From positions 1 to 64,000 of the forward strand of contig NZ_SACP01000023.1 in assembly GCF_004004555.2 (NCBI RefSeq): a DNA stretch of 64,000 bases, in the 5' to 3' direction. The notes under the pieces were generated by a model. The model searched no databases. It worked only from the letters and a program-made list of their open reading frames with translations, and was not told the DNA's origin. The position numbers and the translations under genes are program-made. This stretch comes from Methylobacterium oryzihabitans. Its GTDB lineage: Bacteria > Pseudomonadota > Alphaproteobacteria > Rhizobiales > Beijerinckiaceae. The stretch's first letter is position 1; every line of letters starts with the position of its first letter. Of the stretch, positions 1-8,006 are shown piece after piece.

Positions 1-185
1 ATCCTCTTGATGTCCAGCCTGGCTGCTCATCAACCGGAACTCGGACCAGGCTGACCCGCCGCCACACCTCGACACGCGCGCTCCTGCGCCAGCCGTGAAA
101 TCAAGCCCCAACCCGACAGGCTGCTAGGCCGCCGCCGGCGGATCGATTGTATCAAAAACAGTTTTCCCCCAAACAACGGCGAGGC

Positions 186-1283
186 ATGGAAGCGGACGAA
201 GTGCCGTCCCGGGGCGCGACCCGGCAGGAGCCCGATCCGTCAATGACGCAGCAGCGCGAGCAGGACGAGGACCGGGACGCCGCAGCGGCCTCGGCGGCGC
301 TGCTGGCCGATCCCGAGGCGATCCGCTGGCTGGTCGAGACCATCCCGCAACTGCTGTGGCGCTCCCACGCGCTCGGCGAGTGGATCTGGGCGAGCCGGCA
401 ATGGACGGCCTTCACCGGCCAGAGCGACGCCGCCGCCCGCGGCCAGGGCTGGCTCGCCGTCGTCCATCCCGACGACCGCGCCCGCACCCGCGAGGCGTGG
501 CGCGCCGCCGAGAGCCGCGGCGGCCTCGAGGTCGAGCACCGCCTGCGGCAGGGCGGCGACGGCGGCTACCGCTGGTTCGAGACCCGGGCGGCGCCGCGCC
601 GCGACGCCGCCGGGCGGATCCTCGAATGGTTCGGCACCGCCACCGACGTCCACGACCTCAAGCTGTCTCAGCAGCGGCAGGCCGAACTCCTCGCCGAGCT
701 GCAGCACCGGGTCCGCAACACCCTGTCGGCGGTGCGGGCCATCGCCCGGCGCTCGGCGGAGACGAGCACGGGCAAGGACGACTACGCCATGCACCTCGAC
801 GGGCGCCTCGCGGCGATCTCCCGGGTGCAGAGCGCGGTGATCCGCAACCCGGCCGGCGGCCTCGACCTCGCGATGCTGGTGGCCGACGAGCTGCTCGTCT
901 GCGGCGTGCGCGAGGGCGAGGCGGCCCGCATCGCCGGTCCGCCGGTCCTGCTCCACGCCCGGGCGGCCGAGATCCTCGGCCTCGCCCTGCACGAGCTGGC
1001 GACCAACGCGGTCAAGTTCGGTGCCCTGTCGGCGCTGGCGGGCCGCGTCGCGGCGACGTGGGTGATCGAGCCGGCGGAGCCCGCGGTCCTGACCTTCGAC
1101 TGGGTCGAGCGCGGGGGGCCGCCGGTGCCCGGTCCCCCGGCGCGGCGCGGCTTCGGCCTGGAGGTGCTGGAGGAGCGGCTGGCGCACGATCTCGACGCCC
1201 GCACGATCCTGGACTTCGCGCGCAAGGGGCTGTCCTGCCGGATCGTGCTGCCGCTCACCGCGCGGGTGGTGCGGCCGGGGTGA
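186..1283 (+). CDS. PAS-domain HWE-family sensor histidine kinase
   Basis: Cytoplasmic two-component kinase; no membrane segment is visible. A PAS fold covers about residues 45-165 (PQLLWRSHALGEWIWASRQW, later HPDDR and WFGTATDVHD). The dimerisation/phosphoacceptor segment follows (LQHRVRNTLSAV, His near residue 173). It has the H-R/N arrangement of HWE/HisKA_2 kinases. The ATP N-box is LHELATNAVKFG near residue 270, followed by FGLEVLEERL. Such kinases usually signal in general-stress or light/oxygen pathways, and the input here is unknown. The start is uncertain: TTG 147, ATG 186 and ATG 243 are in frame, and none has an ideally spaced ribosome site. The TGA stop is the first three bases of the family-A repeat at 1281, so the repeat sets the C-terminus. 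The NarL-type regulator at 4437-5111 is not adjacent enough to be called its partner. Confidence 0.85.
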   Translation: MEADEVPSRGATRQEPDPSMTQQREQDEDRDAAAASAALLADPEAIRWLVETIPQLLWRSHALGEWIWASRQWTAFTGQSDAAARGQGWLAVVHPDDRARTREAWRAAESRGGLEVEHRLRQGGDGGYRWFETRAAPRRDAAGRILEWFGTATDVHDLKLSQQRQAELLAELQHRVRNTLSAVRAIARRSAETSTGKDDYAMHLDGRLAAISRVQSAVIRNPAGGLDLAMLVADELLVCGVREGEAARIAGPPVLLHARAAEILGLALHELATNAVKFGALSALAGRVAATWVIEPAEPAVLTFDWVERGGPPVPGPPARRGFGLEVLEERLAHDLDARTILDFARKGLSCRIVLPLTARVVRPG

Positions 1284-1411
1284 TACGGATTCCGGACGAT
1301 TCGTTCCGGAATCCGTATCCCGAGCCCGCGCGGCGTTCGAGCGAAGCCGATTTCCGCATCGCGACAGCGACTGCAACGCAGTCGCCGAGCGATCAAGCGG
1401 AAATCCTATGA
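1281..1411 (+). repeat. Family-A modular palindromic repeat, copy 1
   Basis: A 131-bp unit opening with TGATACG and closing with CCTATGA. The head is a 15-bp stem (GATACGGATTCCGGA pairing with TCCGGAATCCGTATC) around the conserved loop CGATTCGT. Then comes the body shared with the other copies: AGCCCGCGCGGCG, GAGCGAAGCCGAT, TCCGCATCGCGA, ATCGCCGAGCGATCAA-like, GGAAATC. The first three bases are the stop codon of the kinase gene. An ATG at 1408, the last codon of the repeat, is in frame with the downstream transporter. Confidence 0.85.
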
Positions 1412-1443
1412 CGACCCGCCGCCGGGAGGGGCGCAACGCAGTC

Positions 1444-2808
1444 ATGTCCCGCCCCGCCTTGCCGCGGCCGGGGCGCTCGGTCACTGCTCCCGGCATGCCC
1501 TCAGACCGGTCCGGGATTCCCATGGCGATGAGCGTCGCATCCAGGCCGGGCTCGGCCACCACCGCGTGGACGGGCCCCGGCTTCGCCGAGTTCGTCGCCC
1601 TCACGGCCCTGGTGATGGGCCTCACCGCCGTCACCATCGACAGCTTCCTGCCGGCCTTCCCGGCGATCCAGGCCGATTTTGCGATCGGCGGCCCGAACCG
1701 GCTGCAATACCTCGTCTACGTCTACATGCTCGGATTCGGGGTGGCGCAGCTCGCCTACGGGCCGGTCTCCGACGGCCTCGGCCGGCGCGCCACGATGATG
1801 GCGGGCTTCGCGATCTACCTCGCCGGCAGCGTGCTGGCGATGCTGGCGCAGAGCTTCGAGGTGCTGCTCCTCGCCCGGGCGATCCAGGGCGTCGGCGGGG
1901 CGGCCGGGCGGGTGCTCGCCGTCGCCATCGTGCGCGACCGCTACGAGGGCCGCGACATGGCCCGGGTGATGTCGTTCTGCATGATGGTCTTCCTCATCGT
2001 GCCGATCGTCGCGCCGACCATGGGCGGGCTGCTGCTCCTCGTCGGAAGCTGGCGGCTGATCTTCGGCGCCATGCTGGCCCTGTGCGTCGTGCTGCTGGCG
2101 TGGTTCGGCTGGCGCATGCCCGAGACCCTGCACCCGGCCTTCCGGCGCCCGCTCCGGGCCGGCACCGTCGCCTCGGGCATCGCCGCCACGGTGACGACCC
2201 GCGCCTCGTTCGGCTACGCCACCGCGCTGGGGCTGCTCACCGGCTGCATCATGGCGTATGTCGGCTCGGCCCAGGCGGTGTTCGACACCGGGCTCTACCA
2301 TCTCGGCCCGTACTTCCCGGTTGCCTTCGGGCTCATCGCCGGGGCGATGGGCGTCGCCACGCTGGTCAATGCCCGCCTCGTGCGCCGCCTCGGCATGCGG
2401 CGGCTGTCGCATGGCGGCACGATCGGCCTGTGCGCGATGGCGGCGCTCCAGCTCGCGGTGATCCTCGCCTTCGGCGGCCGGCCGCCGCTGCCGGTGCTGA
2501 TCCTGACCCTCGGCCTGTGCCAGTTCCTGCTCAGCTTCGCCCTGCCGAACTTCAACGCGCTCGCCATGGAGCCGCTCGCGGCGATCGCCGGCACCGCCTC
2601 GTCGTTCATCGGCTTCTACACCACGCTGCTCGCCGCCTTCTGCGGCCTGCTCGTCGGCCAGTCCTTCGACGGCACGGTGATCCCCCTCGGGATCGGCTAT
2701 CTCGTGCTGGGCCTCGCCACCCTGGCGGTGGTGCTGGTGACCGAGCGCGGCCGGCTGTTCGGCGCCGGCGGCCCGGTGCCGGCGCGCCCCGACCGCCCCG
2801 CGGCTTAA
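1444..2808 (+). CDS. Bcr/CflA-family MFS multidrug exporter
   Basis: Inner-membrane proton-driven drug efflux protein of the 12-TM DHA1 type. The N-terminal helix EFVALTALVMGLTAVTIDSF followed by LPAFPAI is the Bcr/CflA opening. The loop-2/3 MFS motif is visible as YGPVSDGLGRRATM, and the antiporter region as RAIQGVGGAAGRVLAVAIVR. The last helices end near GLATLAVVLVTER, with a short basic tail. In-frame starts are ATG 1408 (inside the repeat), 1444, 1495 and 1522. 1444 was chosen because GGGAGGGG lies 12 bases upstream, but 1522 would give a more usual N-terminus. It follows the repeat directly and precedes the DoxX gene. The substrate is unknown. Confidence 0.85.
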   Translation: MSRPALPRPGRSVTAPGMPSDRSGIPMAMSVASRPGSATTAWTGPGFAEFVALTALVMGLTAVTIDSFLPAFPAIQADFAIGGPNRLQYLVYVYMLGFGVAQLAYGPVSDGLGRRATMMAGFAIYLAGSVLAMLAQSFEVLLLARAIQGVGGAAGRVLAVAIVRDRYEGRDMARVMSFCMMVFLIVPIVAPTMGGLLLLVGSWRLIFGAMLALCVVLLAWFGWRMPETLHPAFRRPLRAGTVASGIAATVTTRASFGYATALGLLTGCIMAYVGSAQAVFDTGLYHLGPYFPVAFGLIAGAMGVATLVNARLVRRLGMRRLSHGGTIGLCAMAALQLAVILAFGGRPPLPVLILTLGLCQFLLSFALPNFNALAMEPLAAIAGTASSFIGFYTTLLAAFCGLLVGQSFDGTVIPLGIGYLVLGLATLAVVLVTERGRLFGAGGPVPARPDRPAA

Positions 2809-2881
2809 CCCGGCCTTCAGCCTTGCGGCGGATTCTCGGCCGGCGACGGGAACCGGTCGCGGGATACGGGGAGTTCGGGCC

Positions 2882-3391
2882 GTGGGTGGACGCTACGACG
2901 ATGCGGTGCTGCTGACCGGACGGCTGCTGCTCGCGGCGGCCCTGCTGCCGGCGGGCCTCCAGCACGCGCTCAACCCGTCCGGCTTCGCCCTGGCGCTCGC
3001 CGGCACCGGGATGCCGTACCCGAACGGCGTCGCCACCGGCTCGGTCGTGGTCACGACCTTCGGGCCGCTGGCGCTGGCGCTCGGCCTCCTGCCGCGGCTC
3101 ACCGGCCTCGCGCTCGCCGCCCACAGCGTCGCGATGGGGCTGCTGCTGCACCGGTTCTGGCAGTATGGCGGCGCCACGGCGCGGATCGAGCAGGAGCTCT
3201 TTCTCGCCCAGGCCGGACTCGCCGGGGGGCTCGTCCTCTACGCGATGACCGGTCCGGGCGCCTGGGGCTGGCAGGGCTGGTGGCACGGCCGGCGCGGCGA
3301 GCCGACCCCGGCGCCCGCCGCCCCGCGCAAGCGCCCCCCGGCCGCCCGCTCCGCCAAGGTGCCGCCGCGGCCGGCCCGGGTGGCGGCGTGA
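2882..3391 (+). CDS. DoxX-family membrane protein
   Basis: Small integral membrane protein with four predicted helices: about residues 8-25, 45-68, 70-90 and 102-122. Family features are the first helix GRLLLAAALLPAGLQHAL, the FALALAGTGMP loop and the second helix FGPLALALGLLPRLTG. The DoxX/SURF4-like family is loosely linked to redox and respiratory-chain maintenance, with no defined reaction. The C-terminal 40 residues are a Pro/Ala/Arg-rich tail not needed for the fold. The start is GTG, with GGGGAG a few bases upstream; the protein is 169 aa, slightly above family norm because of the tail. The gene ends seven bases before the convergent AlgX-like gene. Confidence 0.8.
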   Translation: MGGRYDDAVLLTGRLLLAAALLPAGLQHALNPSGFALALAGTGMPYPNGVATGSVVVTTFGPLALALGLLPRLTGLALAAHSVAMGLLLHRFWQYGGATARIEQELFLAQAGLAGGLVLYAMTGPGAWGWQGWWHGRRGEPTPAPAAPRKRPPAARSAKVPPRPARVAA

Positions 3392-3397
3392 TGCGCC

Positions 3398-4459
3398 TCA
3401 GCCGAGGTCCTTGCGGGCCCGCACCGTCTCTTCCAGCCGGGCGTGGCTGTAGCCGAACGGCGGCAGCTCGGCCATGAACCGCTCGGCGATCTCGGTGATC
3501 ACGACGTCGGGCCGCACCGCCGCGACGTAGTCCCAGTCGATGCCGGTCGACCACAGGAAATGCACCTCGGCGAAGGTCTCGGCGAGGAGGCCGGTCAGCA
3601 TCCCGGTGCGGACGTCCCACCGGAAATGCGCGCAGGAATCGCCGAACACCACGAGGCGGCGCGGATCGGCCCCGGGGGTCGGATTGCGGAACACCGCCCG
3701 GGCGCCGAGATGCAGGTCGAGACCGCGCCCCGCCGCCTCGAAGTCGCGCACCAGCGCGTTGGTCTCGGAGAGGACCGCGTCGCGCCGGATCGCGCGCACC
3801 CGCAGCGCCTCCCACCGCCACGGCCGCAGCTTGAGGCCGAGATCGCCGCAGACCTCGATCTCGCTCGCCGCGCAGCCGTCGCGAAGATCCTCCCGCGGGG
3901 CCGTGCCGAGGTGCCGGCACAGGGCCGCGTAGGCGACGAAGCAGCCGTCGTGGCTCCAGTGGGTGTCGGTGCGCAGATAGAGGTCGCCGGTCTCCCGCGC
4001 GGCGCGCAGCGGGCCGACGAGGTCGACGAGGCATCCGGCCGCCGGCGTCAGGCGCAGGGCCCGCCGCAGCCGCACGGCCGGTGCCGCAGCGGCGTCGAGC
4101 GCGAGCCCGTCGAGCCGGTCGTCGAGCACGGTGAGCTTCTCGGGCACCACGAGGTGGCGGTAGGCGATGCCGAGCTGCCGGAACCGGCGGGCGCGCCGCG
4201 CGAGCAGCCGGCGCCAGCCCCAGGTCTGGCGCCAAGCGGCCCAGGAATGCCGGTACTGGCCGAGCACGTCGTTGCTGCCGCCGACGAGAAAGAGCCAGCC
4301 GTCGCGGCCGGCATGGACCATCGCGGCCTCGCCGCCGGCTTCCTGCGGCCCGGCGACGTCGAAGGCCGGCCGGACCACCTCCGCCGCCGTCATCGGGCTG
4401 GACGTTTCGGGGTCCGGGAACGCGCCGCCGGCCGCCTCATCCGGCGAGCAGGCGGGCAC
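3398..4459 (-). CDS. AlgX/AlgJ-like SGNH-fold acetyltransferase-domain protein
   Basis: Resembles the SGNH hydrolase-like domain of alginate O-acetyltransferases AlgX/AlgJ. Near residue 48 is the family opening VHAGRDGWLFLVGG. The catalytic DTHWSHDG (Asp-His pair) and the nucleophile block VVFGDSCAHF (Ser) are both present. AlgX/AlgJ proteins move acetyl groups to polysaccharides in the periplasm, but no signal peptide is visible here and no MBOAT partner (AlgI) lies nearby. Cytoplasmic action on another acceptor, or a partner elsewhere in the genome, is possible. The GTG start at 4459 overlaps the end of the regulator gene by 23 bases; ATG 4393 is the alternative. The two minus-strand genes look co-transcribed. 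Confidence 0.7.
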   Translation of the reverse strand: MPACSPDEAAGGAFPDPETSSPMTAAEVVRPAFDVAGPQEAGGEAAMVHAGRDGWLFLVGGSNDVLGQYRHSWAAWRQTWGWRRLLARRARRFRQLGIAYRHLVVPEKLTVLDDRLDGLALDAAAAPAVRLRRALRLTPAAGCLVDLVGPLRAARETGDLYLRTDTHWSHDGCFVAYAALCRHLGTAPREDLRDGCAASEIEVCGDLGLKLRPWRWEALRVRAIRRDAVLSETNALVRDFEAAGRGLDLHLGARAVFRNPTPGADPRRLVVFGDSCAHFRWDVRTGMLTGLLAETFAEVHFLWSTGIDWDYVAAVRPDVVITEIAERFMAELPPFGYSHARLEETVRARKDLG

Positions 4460-5111
4460 CGGCCACCGCCGCCGCGGCGCGGTTCTGCACCCCGAGGCTG
4501 CGCAGGAGCGCCGCCATGTGGACCTTCACCGTGCCCTCGCCGAGGTTGAGGTCGCGGGCGATCTCCTTGTTGGACTTGCCCTCGACCAGGAGCGCGAGCA
4601 CGTCGCGCTGGCGCGGCGTGAGGTCGGGCCCGCGACCGTCCAGTCCGCGGGAGGGTGCGGCGCGGCTCTCCGCCGGACGCCCGGGCCCGGCTTCCGGCGT
4701 GGCGAGGACCGCCGGGACGAAGACCTGACCGTCGAGGATCGTGCCGATCGCCCGGCTCAGCTCGTGGGCGCCGAGTCCCTTCGGCACGTAGCCGTGCACC
4801 CCGACCTCGAGCGCCTCAAGGATCCGCGCCCGGGTGCTGGAGGCCGACACCACCGCCACCTTCACCGCCGGAAAGCACTCCCGCACCGCGCTGAGGCTCG
4901 CCGGGCCGTCCATGCCCGGCATCGCGAGGTCGAACAGCGCCAGAGTGACGGCGGGGCCGCGCTGCGCCAGCTGGTCGAGGGCGGCGTCGAACGAGCCGGT
5001 CTCGATCACCTCGGAGAAGCCGATCCGGGTGAGGATCGCCGTGAGGGCGAGGCGGAAGAACTCGTCGTCATCCGCGACCAGGGCGACCGGCGCTGAGGGG
5101 TGGGACATCAC
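4437..5111 (-). CDS. NarL/LuxR-type response regulator
   Basis: Two-domain DNA-binding regulator. The receiver domain (about 8-125) shows the acidic pair ADDDE, the phosphoacceptor Asp in ALFDLAMPGMDG, the switch Ser/Thr in VVSAS, and Lys in YVPKGLGAHEL. After a Pro/Arg-rich linker comes a LuxR helix-turn-helix (about 165-220): LTPRQRDVLALLVEGKSNKE, GTVKVHMAALLRSLGV, NRAAAAVA. Phosphorylation would release the HTH for DNA binding. The cognate kinase is not adjacent on this strand. It lies directly upstream of the AlgX-like gene with overlapping ends. The start is ATG 5111, with ATG 5108 also possible. Confidence 0.9.
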   Translation of the reverse strand: MMSHPSAPVALVADDDEFFRLALTAILTRIGFSEVIETGSFDAALDQLAQRGPAVTLALFDLAMPGMDGPASLSAVRECFPAVKVAVVSASSTRARILEALEVGVHGYVPKGLGAHELSRAIGTILDGQVFVPAVLATPEAGPGRPAESRAAPSRGLDGRGPDLTPRQRDVLALLVEGKSNKEIARDLNLGEGTVKVHMAALLRSLGVQNRAAAAVAGARLLAG

Positions 5112-5209
5112 ACGGGAATCTCGTCGGGGCCGGCCCGAGAAGGGCGCGGACGGTCCTTATAGGATCTGGCTGCCGAAACCGTAAACGCTCGGTTGTATGA
5201 TCGGGGGTC

Positions 5210-5704
5210 TCAACGCCCCGGCCGCCGATCCGGATCCGGCCCGGCGGGGTCGGGCTCCGGCTCGCGGAACGCCGCCGCGAAGGGCGGTGCGGCGATCTCG
5301 TCGAGGAGCGTGCGCAGCAGCAATGCCTTCTCGGCCCCGAAGGTCGTCTCGAACCGCGCCTGCGCCTCGCGCCAGAGCCGGAACGCCGCGCGGAAGCGCG
5401 CCTCGCCCGCCTCGGTCAGGGCGACCCGGCGGCTGCGGCGGTCGCGCGGGTCGACCACCAGCGCGACCAGCCCGTCGCGGGCCAGCGGCCGCAGGGTGTG
5501 GCCGAGCGCCGACAGGTCCATCACCATCGCGGCCGCGAGTTCGCCCATGCTCGGCCGGTCCAGCAGGCGGATCTGGCCCATCAGCCCGAACTGCGTCGCC
5601 TTCAGGCCCGTGGGCGCCAGCGCGTCGTCGTAGAGCTGGCCGAGCCGGCGCGTCGCCCGCCGCAGGGCCGCGTTGCTGCACGGGTGGGGTACGGTCTCCG
5701 CCAT
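5210..5704 (-). CDS. MarR-family transcriptional regulator
   Basis: 164-aa winged-helix repressor. N-terminal dimer helix RRATRRLGQLYDDALAP, then GLKATQFGLMGQIRLLDRPS leading into the HTH (MGELAAAMVMDLSALGHTLR) and the wing DPRDRRSRRVALTEAG, which is the classical MarR DxRxxR signature. The C-terminal helices are followed by a Pro/Asp-rich tail. ATG 5704 was chosen because it opens the family's usual N-terminus. It is divergent from the MATE exporter at 5826. A 22-bp palindrome at 5732-5753 sits between them on a promoter, so it most likely represses the exporter and itself and is released by a small ligand. Confidence 0.9.
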   Translation of the reverse strand: MAETVPHPCSNAALRRATRRLGQLYDDALAPTGLKATQFGLMGQIRLLDRPSMGELAAAMVMDLSALGHTLRPLARDGLVALVVDPRDRRSRRVALTEAGEARFRAAFRLWREAQARFETTFGAEKALLLRTLLDEIAAPPFAAAFREPEPDPAGPDPDRRPGR

Positions 5705-5724
5705 CGCTCCCGCCGATCGTCCTC

Positions 5725-5753
5725 TTGACGAATTACTGGCATATGCCACTAAT
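5725..5753 (+). promoter_or_regulatory. Candidate sigma70 promoter of the MATE gene
   Basis: TTGACG (5725-5730) and ACTAAT (5748-5753) are separated by 17 bp and read toward the MATE gene. The -35 box matches five of six consensus bases, the -10 box four of six. The MarR palindrome covers the spacer and the -10 box. Confidence 0.5.
5732..5753. promoter_or_regulatory. Candidate MarR operator palindrome
   Basis: ATTA-C-TGGCATATGCCA-C-TAAT is a 22-bp inverted repeat with a perfect 12-bp core and one mismatched pair. It lies in the marR/MATE divergent region in a local AT-rich patch, as expected for a MarR dimer site. Confidence 0.65.
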
Positions 5754-5825
5754 CCCGTCGCGTCGAGCACGACGATGCCGGAGGACGACCGCCGGGTCGA
5801 GCGGCGCGGCTCGGAGGCCTGCCCG

Positions 5826-7202
5826 ATGGACGACCGTACCCGCCGCCTGCTGCGCGCGCCCATCGTCCCGACGCTGCTGCGGCTCGCAGGCCCCAACGTG
5901 CTGGTGATGCTGGCCCAGGCTCTGGTCGGGCTGATCGAGACCGGCTTCGTCGCCGGGCTCGGCACCGATGCGCTCGCCGGCATGGCGCTGGTGTTTCCGC
6001 TGCTGATGCTGGTGCAGATGGTCTCGGCCGGCGGGATGGGCGGCGGCATCCTGTCGGCGGTGGCGCGCTCCCTCGGGGCCGGCCGCCAGGACACCGCCGA
6101 CGCCCTGGTCTGGCACGCGGTCGTGATCGCGCTCGGCCTCGGCCTGCTCACGTCGCTCGCCGCCCTCACCCTCGGCCCGGCGCTCTACGCGGCGATGGGC
6201 GGGGTCGGCGGCTCGCTCGCCTCGGCCTCGGCCTATGGCGGCGTGATCTTCGCGGGCGCCGCGCTGATCTGGCTGTTCAACGCGCTGGCGGCGGTGCTGC
6301 GCGGCACCGGCAACATGGCGCTGCCCGCCACCGTGACGTGCCTCGGCACCCTGGTGCTGCTGCCGGTCTCGCCGGCGCTGATCTACGGGATCGGACCGGT
6401 GCCGGGGCTCGGCATCGTCGGCGGCGGCGTCGCGGTCGTGGCCTATTACGCCGCCGGCAGCGCGGTGTTCGTCCACCACCTGTGGTCCGGGCGCGGGCTG
6501 GTGCGCCCCGCCCCCCGGCCGCCGCGCCTCGCGCTGGCGCCGATGGCCGCGATCCTGAAGGTCGGCGCGGTCTCGTCGGTCATCAGCCTGACCACCAACG
6601 TCACCATCGCGGCGGCGACGAGCTTCGCGGGGGCGGCCGGCCCCGGGGCGGTCGCCGGCTACGGCACCGGCGCGCGGCTCGAATACCTGCTGGTGCCGCT
6701 GGTCTTCGGCCTCGGCGCCCCGGTCGGCGCGATGGTCGGCACCTGCATCGGCGCCGGCGACCGGGCGCGGGCCGTGCGCGTCGCCTGGATCGGGGCCCTG
6801 ATCGCCGGCCTCCTCACCGAGGCGATCGGGCTCGCCGCCGCGCTCCGTCCCGAGGCGTTCCTGCGGCTGTTCGGCGACGACCCGGCGATGCTCGCCACCG
6901 GAGCGCGCTACCTGCACCTCGTCGGCCCGTTCTACGGCTGCGCCGGCATCGGCCTCGCCCTGTACTTCGCCGCGCAGGGCGCCGGGCGGGTCGGCTGGCC
7001 CCTCGTCGCCGGGCTGGCGCGCCTCGCCGTCTCGGTCGGCGGCGGCTGGCTCGCCCTGCGGGCCGGGGCGGGGCTCGACGGGGTGTTCCTGGCCCTCGGC
7101 CTCGGCCTGCTGGTCCTCGCCCTCGTCAACGCCGCCGCCACCGCCGCCGGCGCGTGGTCCCGCCGCGGTCCCGCCCCGGCCGCGATACCGGCCGCCCGCT
7201 GA
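5826..7202 (+). CDS. MATE-family efflux transporter
   Basis: 458-aa inner-membrane cation-coupled drug/metabolite exporter. The opening ALVGLIETGFVAGLGTDALA is the MATE helix-1/2 pattern, followed by FPLLMLVQMVSAGGMGGGIL. About twelve hydrophobic helices run in two six-helix bundles, with the second repeat near GAVAGYGTGARLEYLLVPL. The start ATG 5826 has GGAGG eight bases upstream; ATG 5775 has no ribosome site. It is probably repressed by the divergent MarR protein through the operator over its promoter. The MaoC gene follows 14 bp later on the same strand. Confidence 0.9.
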   Translation: MDDRTRRLLRAPIVPTLLRLAGPNVLVMLAQALVGLIETGFVAGLGTDALAGMALVFPLLMLVQMVSAGGMGGGILSAVARSLGAGRQDTADALVWHAVVIALGLGLLTSLAALTLGPALYAAMGGVGGSLASASAYGGVIFAGAALIWLFNALAAVLRGTGNMALPATVTCLGTLVLLPVSPALIYGIGPVPGLGIVGGGVAVVAYYAAGSAVFVHHLWSGRGLVRPAPRPPRLALAPMAAILKVGAVSSVISLTTNVTIAAATSFAGAAGPGAVAGYGTGARLEYLLVPLVFGLGAPVGAMVGTCIGAGDRARAVRVAWIGALIAGLLTEAIGLAAALRPEAFLRLFGDDPAMLATGARYLHLVGPFYGCAGIGLALYFAAQGAGRVGWPLVAGLARLAVSVGGGWLALRAGAGLDGVFLALGLGLLVLALVNAAATAAGAWSRRGPAPAAIPAAR

Positions 7203-7216
7203 TCGGAGACGACCCG

Positions 7217-7684
7217 ATGACCGACGCGCCCCGCCTCTACCTCGACGACCTCGTGCCCGGCATGGTCCTCCGCTCGGGCGAGCTGACGGTGACCGCCGAG
7301 GCGATCAAGGCCTTCGCCCGCGACTTCGATCCGCAGCCGTTCCACCTCGACGAGGCGGCGGCCGAGGGCACCTTCTTCGGCGGCCTCGCGGCGAGCGGCT
7401 GGCACACCGCCGCCCTCACCATGCGGCTGCTCGTGGAGGGCGGCCTGCCGCTCGCCGGCGGCATCGTCGGCGCCGGCATGGACGAGCTGCGCTGGCCGCG
7501 CCCGGTGCGCCCGGGCGACCGCCTGCGCCTGGAGAGCGAGGTGCTGGAGGTCCGCCCCTCGCGCTCGCGGCCGAACCAGGGCCTCGTCAAGGCGCGCACG
7601 ACGACGCTCAACCAGGACGGCGAGCCGGTGCAGGTGTTGGTCGCCAACCTCGTGGTGCCGCGGCGGGAGCCGATGCCGGCGTGA
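7217..7684 (+). CDS. MaoC-family hot-dog-fold dehydratase
   Basis: 155-aa single hot-dog fold protein of the (R)-enoyl-CoA hydratase/MaoC type. The catalytic Asp/His region reads FARDFDPQPFHLDEAAA (Asp, then His six residues on). This is followed by FFGGLAASGWHTAALTMRLL and the PVRPGDRLRLESEV strand typical of MaoC-like proteins. Such enzymes hydrate enoyl-CoA esters in beta-oxidation or PHA-type pathways; the acyl substrate cannot be told. It is 14 bp downstream of the MATE gene and likely co-transcribed, but no functional link is evident. The start has GGAGACGAC upstream. Confidence 0.85.
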   Translation: MTDAPRLYLDDLVPGMVLRSGELTVTAEAIKAFARDFDPQPFHLDEAAAEGTFFGGLAASGWHTAALTMRLLVEGGLPLAGGIVGAGMDELRWPRPVRPGDRLRLESEVLEVRPSRSRPNQGLVKARTTTLNQDGEPVQVLVANLVVPRREPMPA

Positions 7685-7703
7685 GGCTGCGATCCCGGCG
7701 CCT

Positions 7704-8006
7704 TTACGGCCTGCCGGCCTCCTTGGCCTTCTGGACCTCCATGTAGCGGCGCAGGACCGCGTTCATGCGGGTCTGGTAGCCGCGCCCGCCGTGCTTGAAG
7801 AACTCGACCACATCGCGGTCGAAGCTGGCATGGATCGAGGTTTTGCCCGGCGGCAGGCCGATGGCCGCGTCGGCCCAGTGATCGTCGTCGGACGGCGGGT
7901 TGTCCTCGTCCTCGGCCGCGATCCGGTCGATCTCGTCATCGCTCATCGCCTTGAGGGCCGCCCAATCGGTCCGGCCGGTCCCCGTCCTGGCTGGCTTGCC
8001 TGGCAT
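7704..8006 (-). CDS. brnA: BrnA-type antitoxin, orphaned
   Basis: 100-aa antitoxin of the BrnTA type II system. The acidic middle (MSDDEIDRIAAEDEDNPPSD) and the C-terminal ribbon-helix-helix (PGKTSIHASFDRDVVEFFKH, YQTRMNAVLRRYMEVQK) match the BrnA pattern. BrnA binds the BrnT ribonuclease and represses the operon through its RHH domain. The gene is intact, with AAGGA before its ATG. The toxin gene immediately upstream on the same strand is split by a family-A repeat, so this antitoxin probably has no local toxin to neutralise. Confidence 0.85.
   Translation of the reverse strand: MPGKPARTGTGRTDWAALKAMSDDEIDRIAAEDEDNPPSDDDHWADAAIGLPPGKTSIHASFDRDVVEFFKHGGRGYQTRMNAVLRRYMEVQKAKEAGRP

Noticed and set aside
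1..185. A gene end or promoter at the left edge
   Set aside because: No frame with coding character or clear promoter boxes was seen. The stretch is reported as empty.
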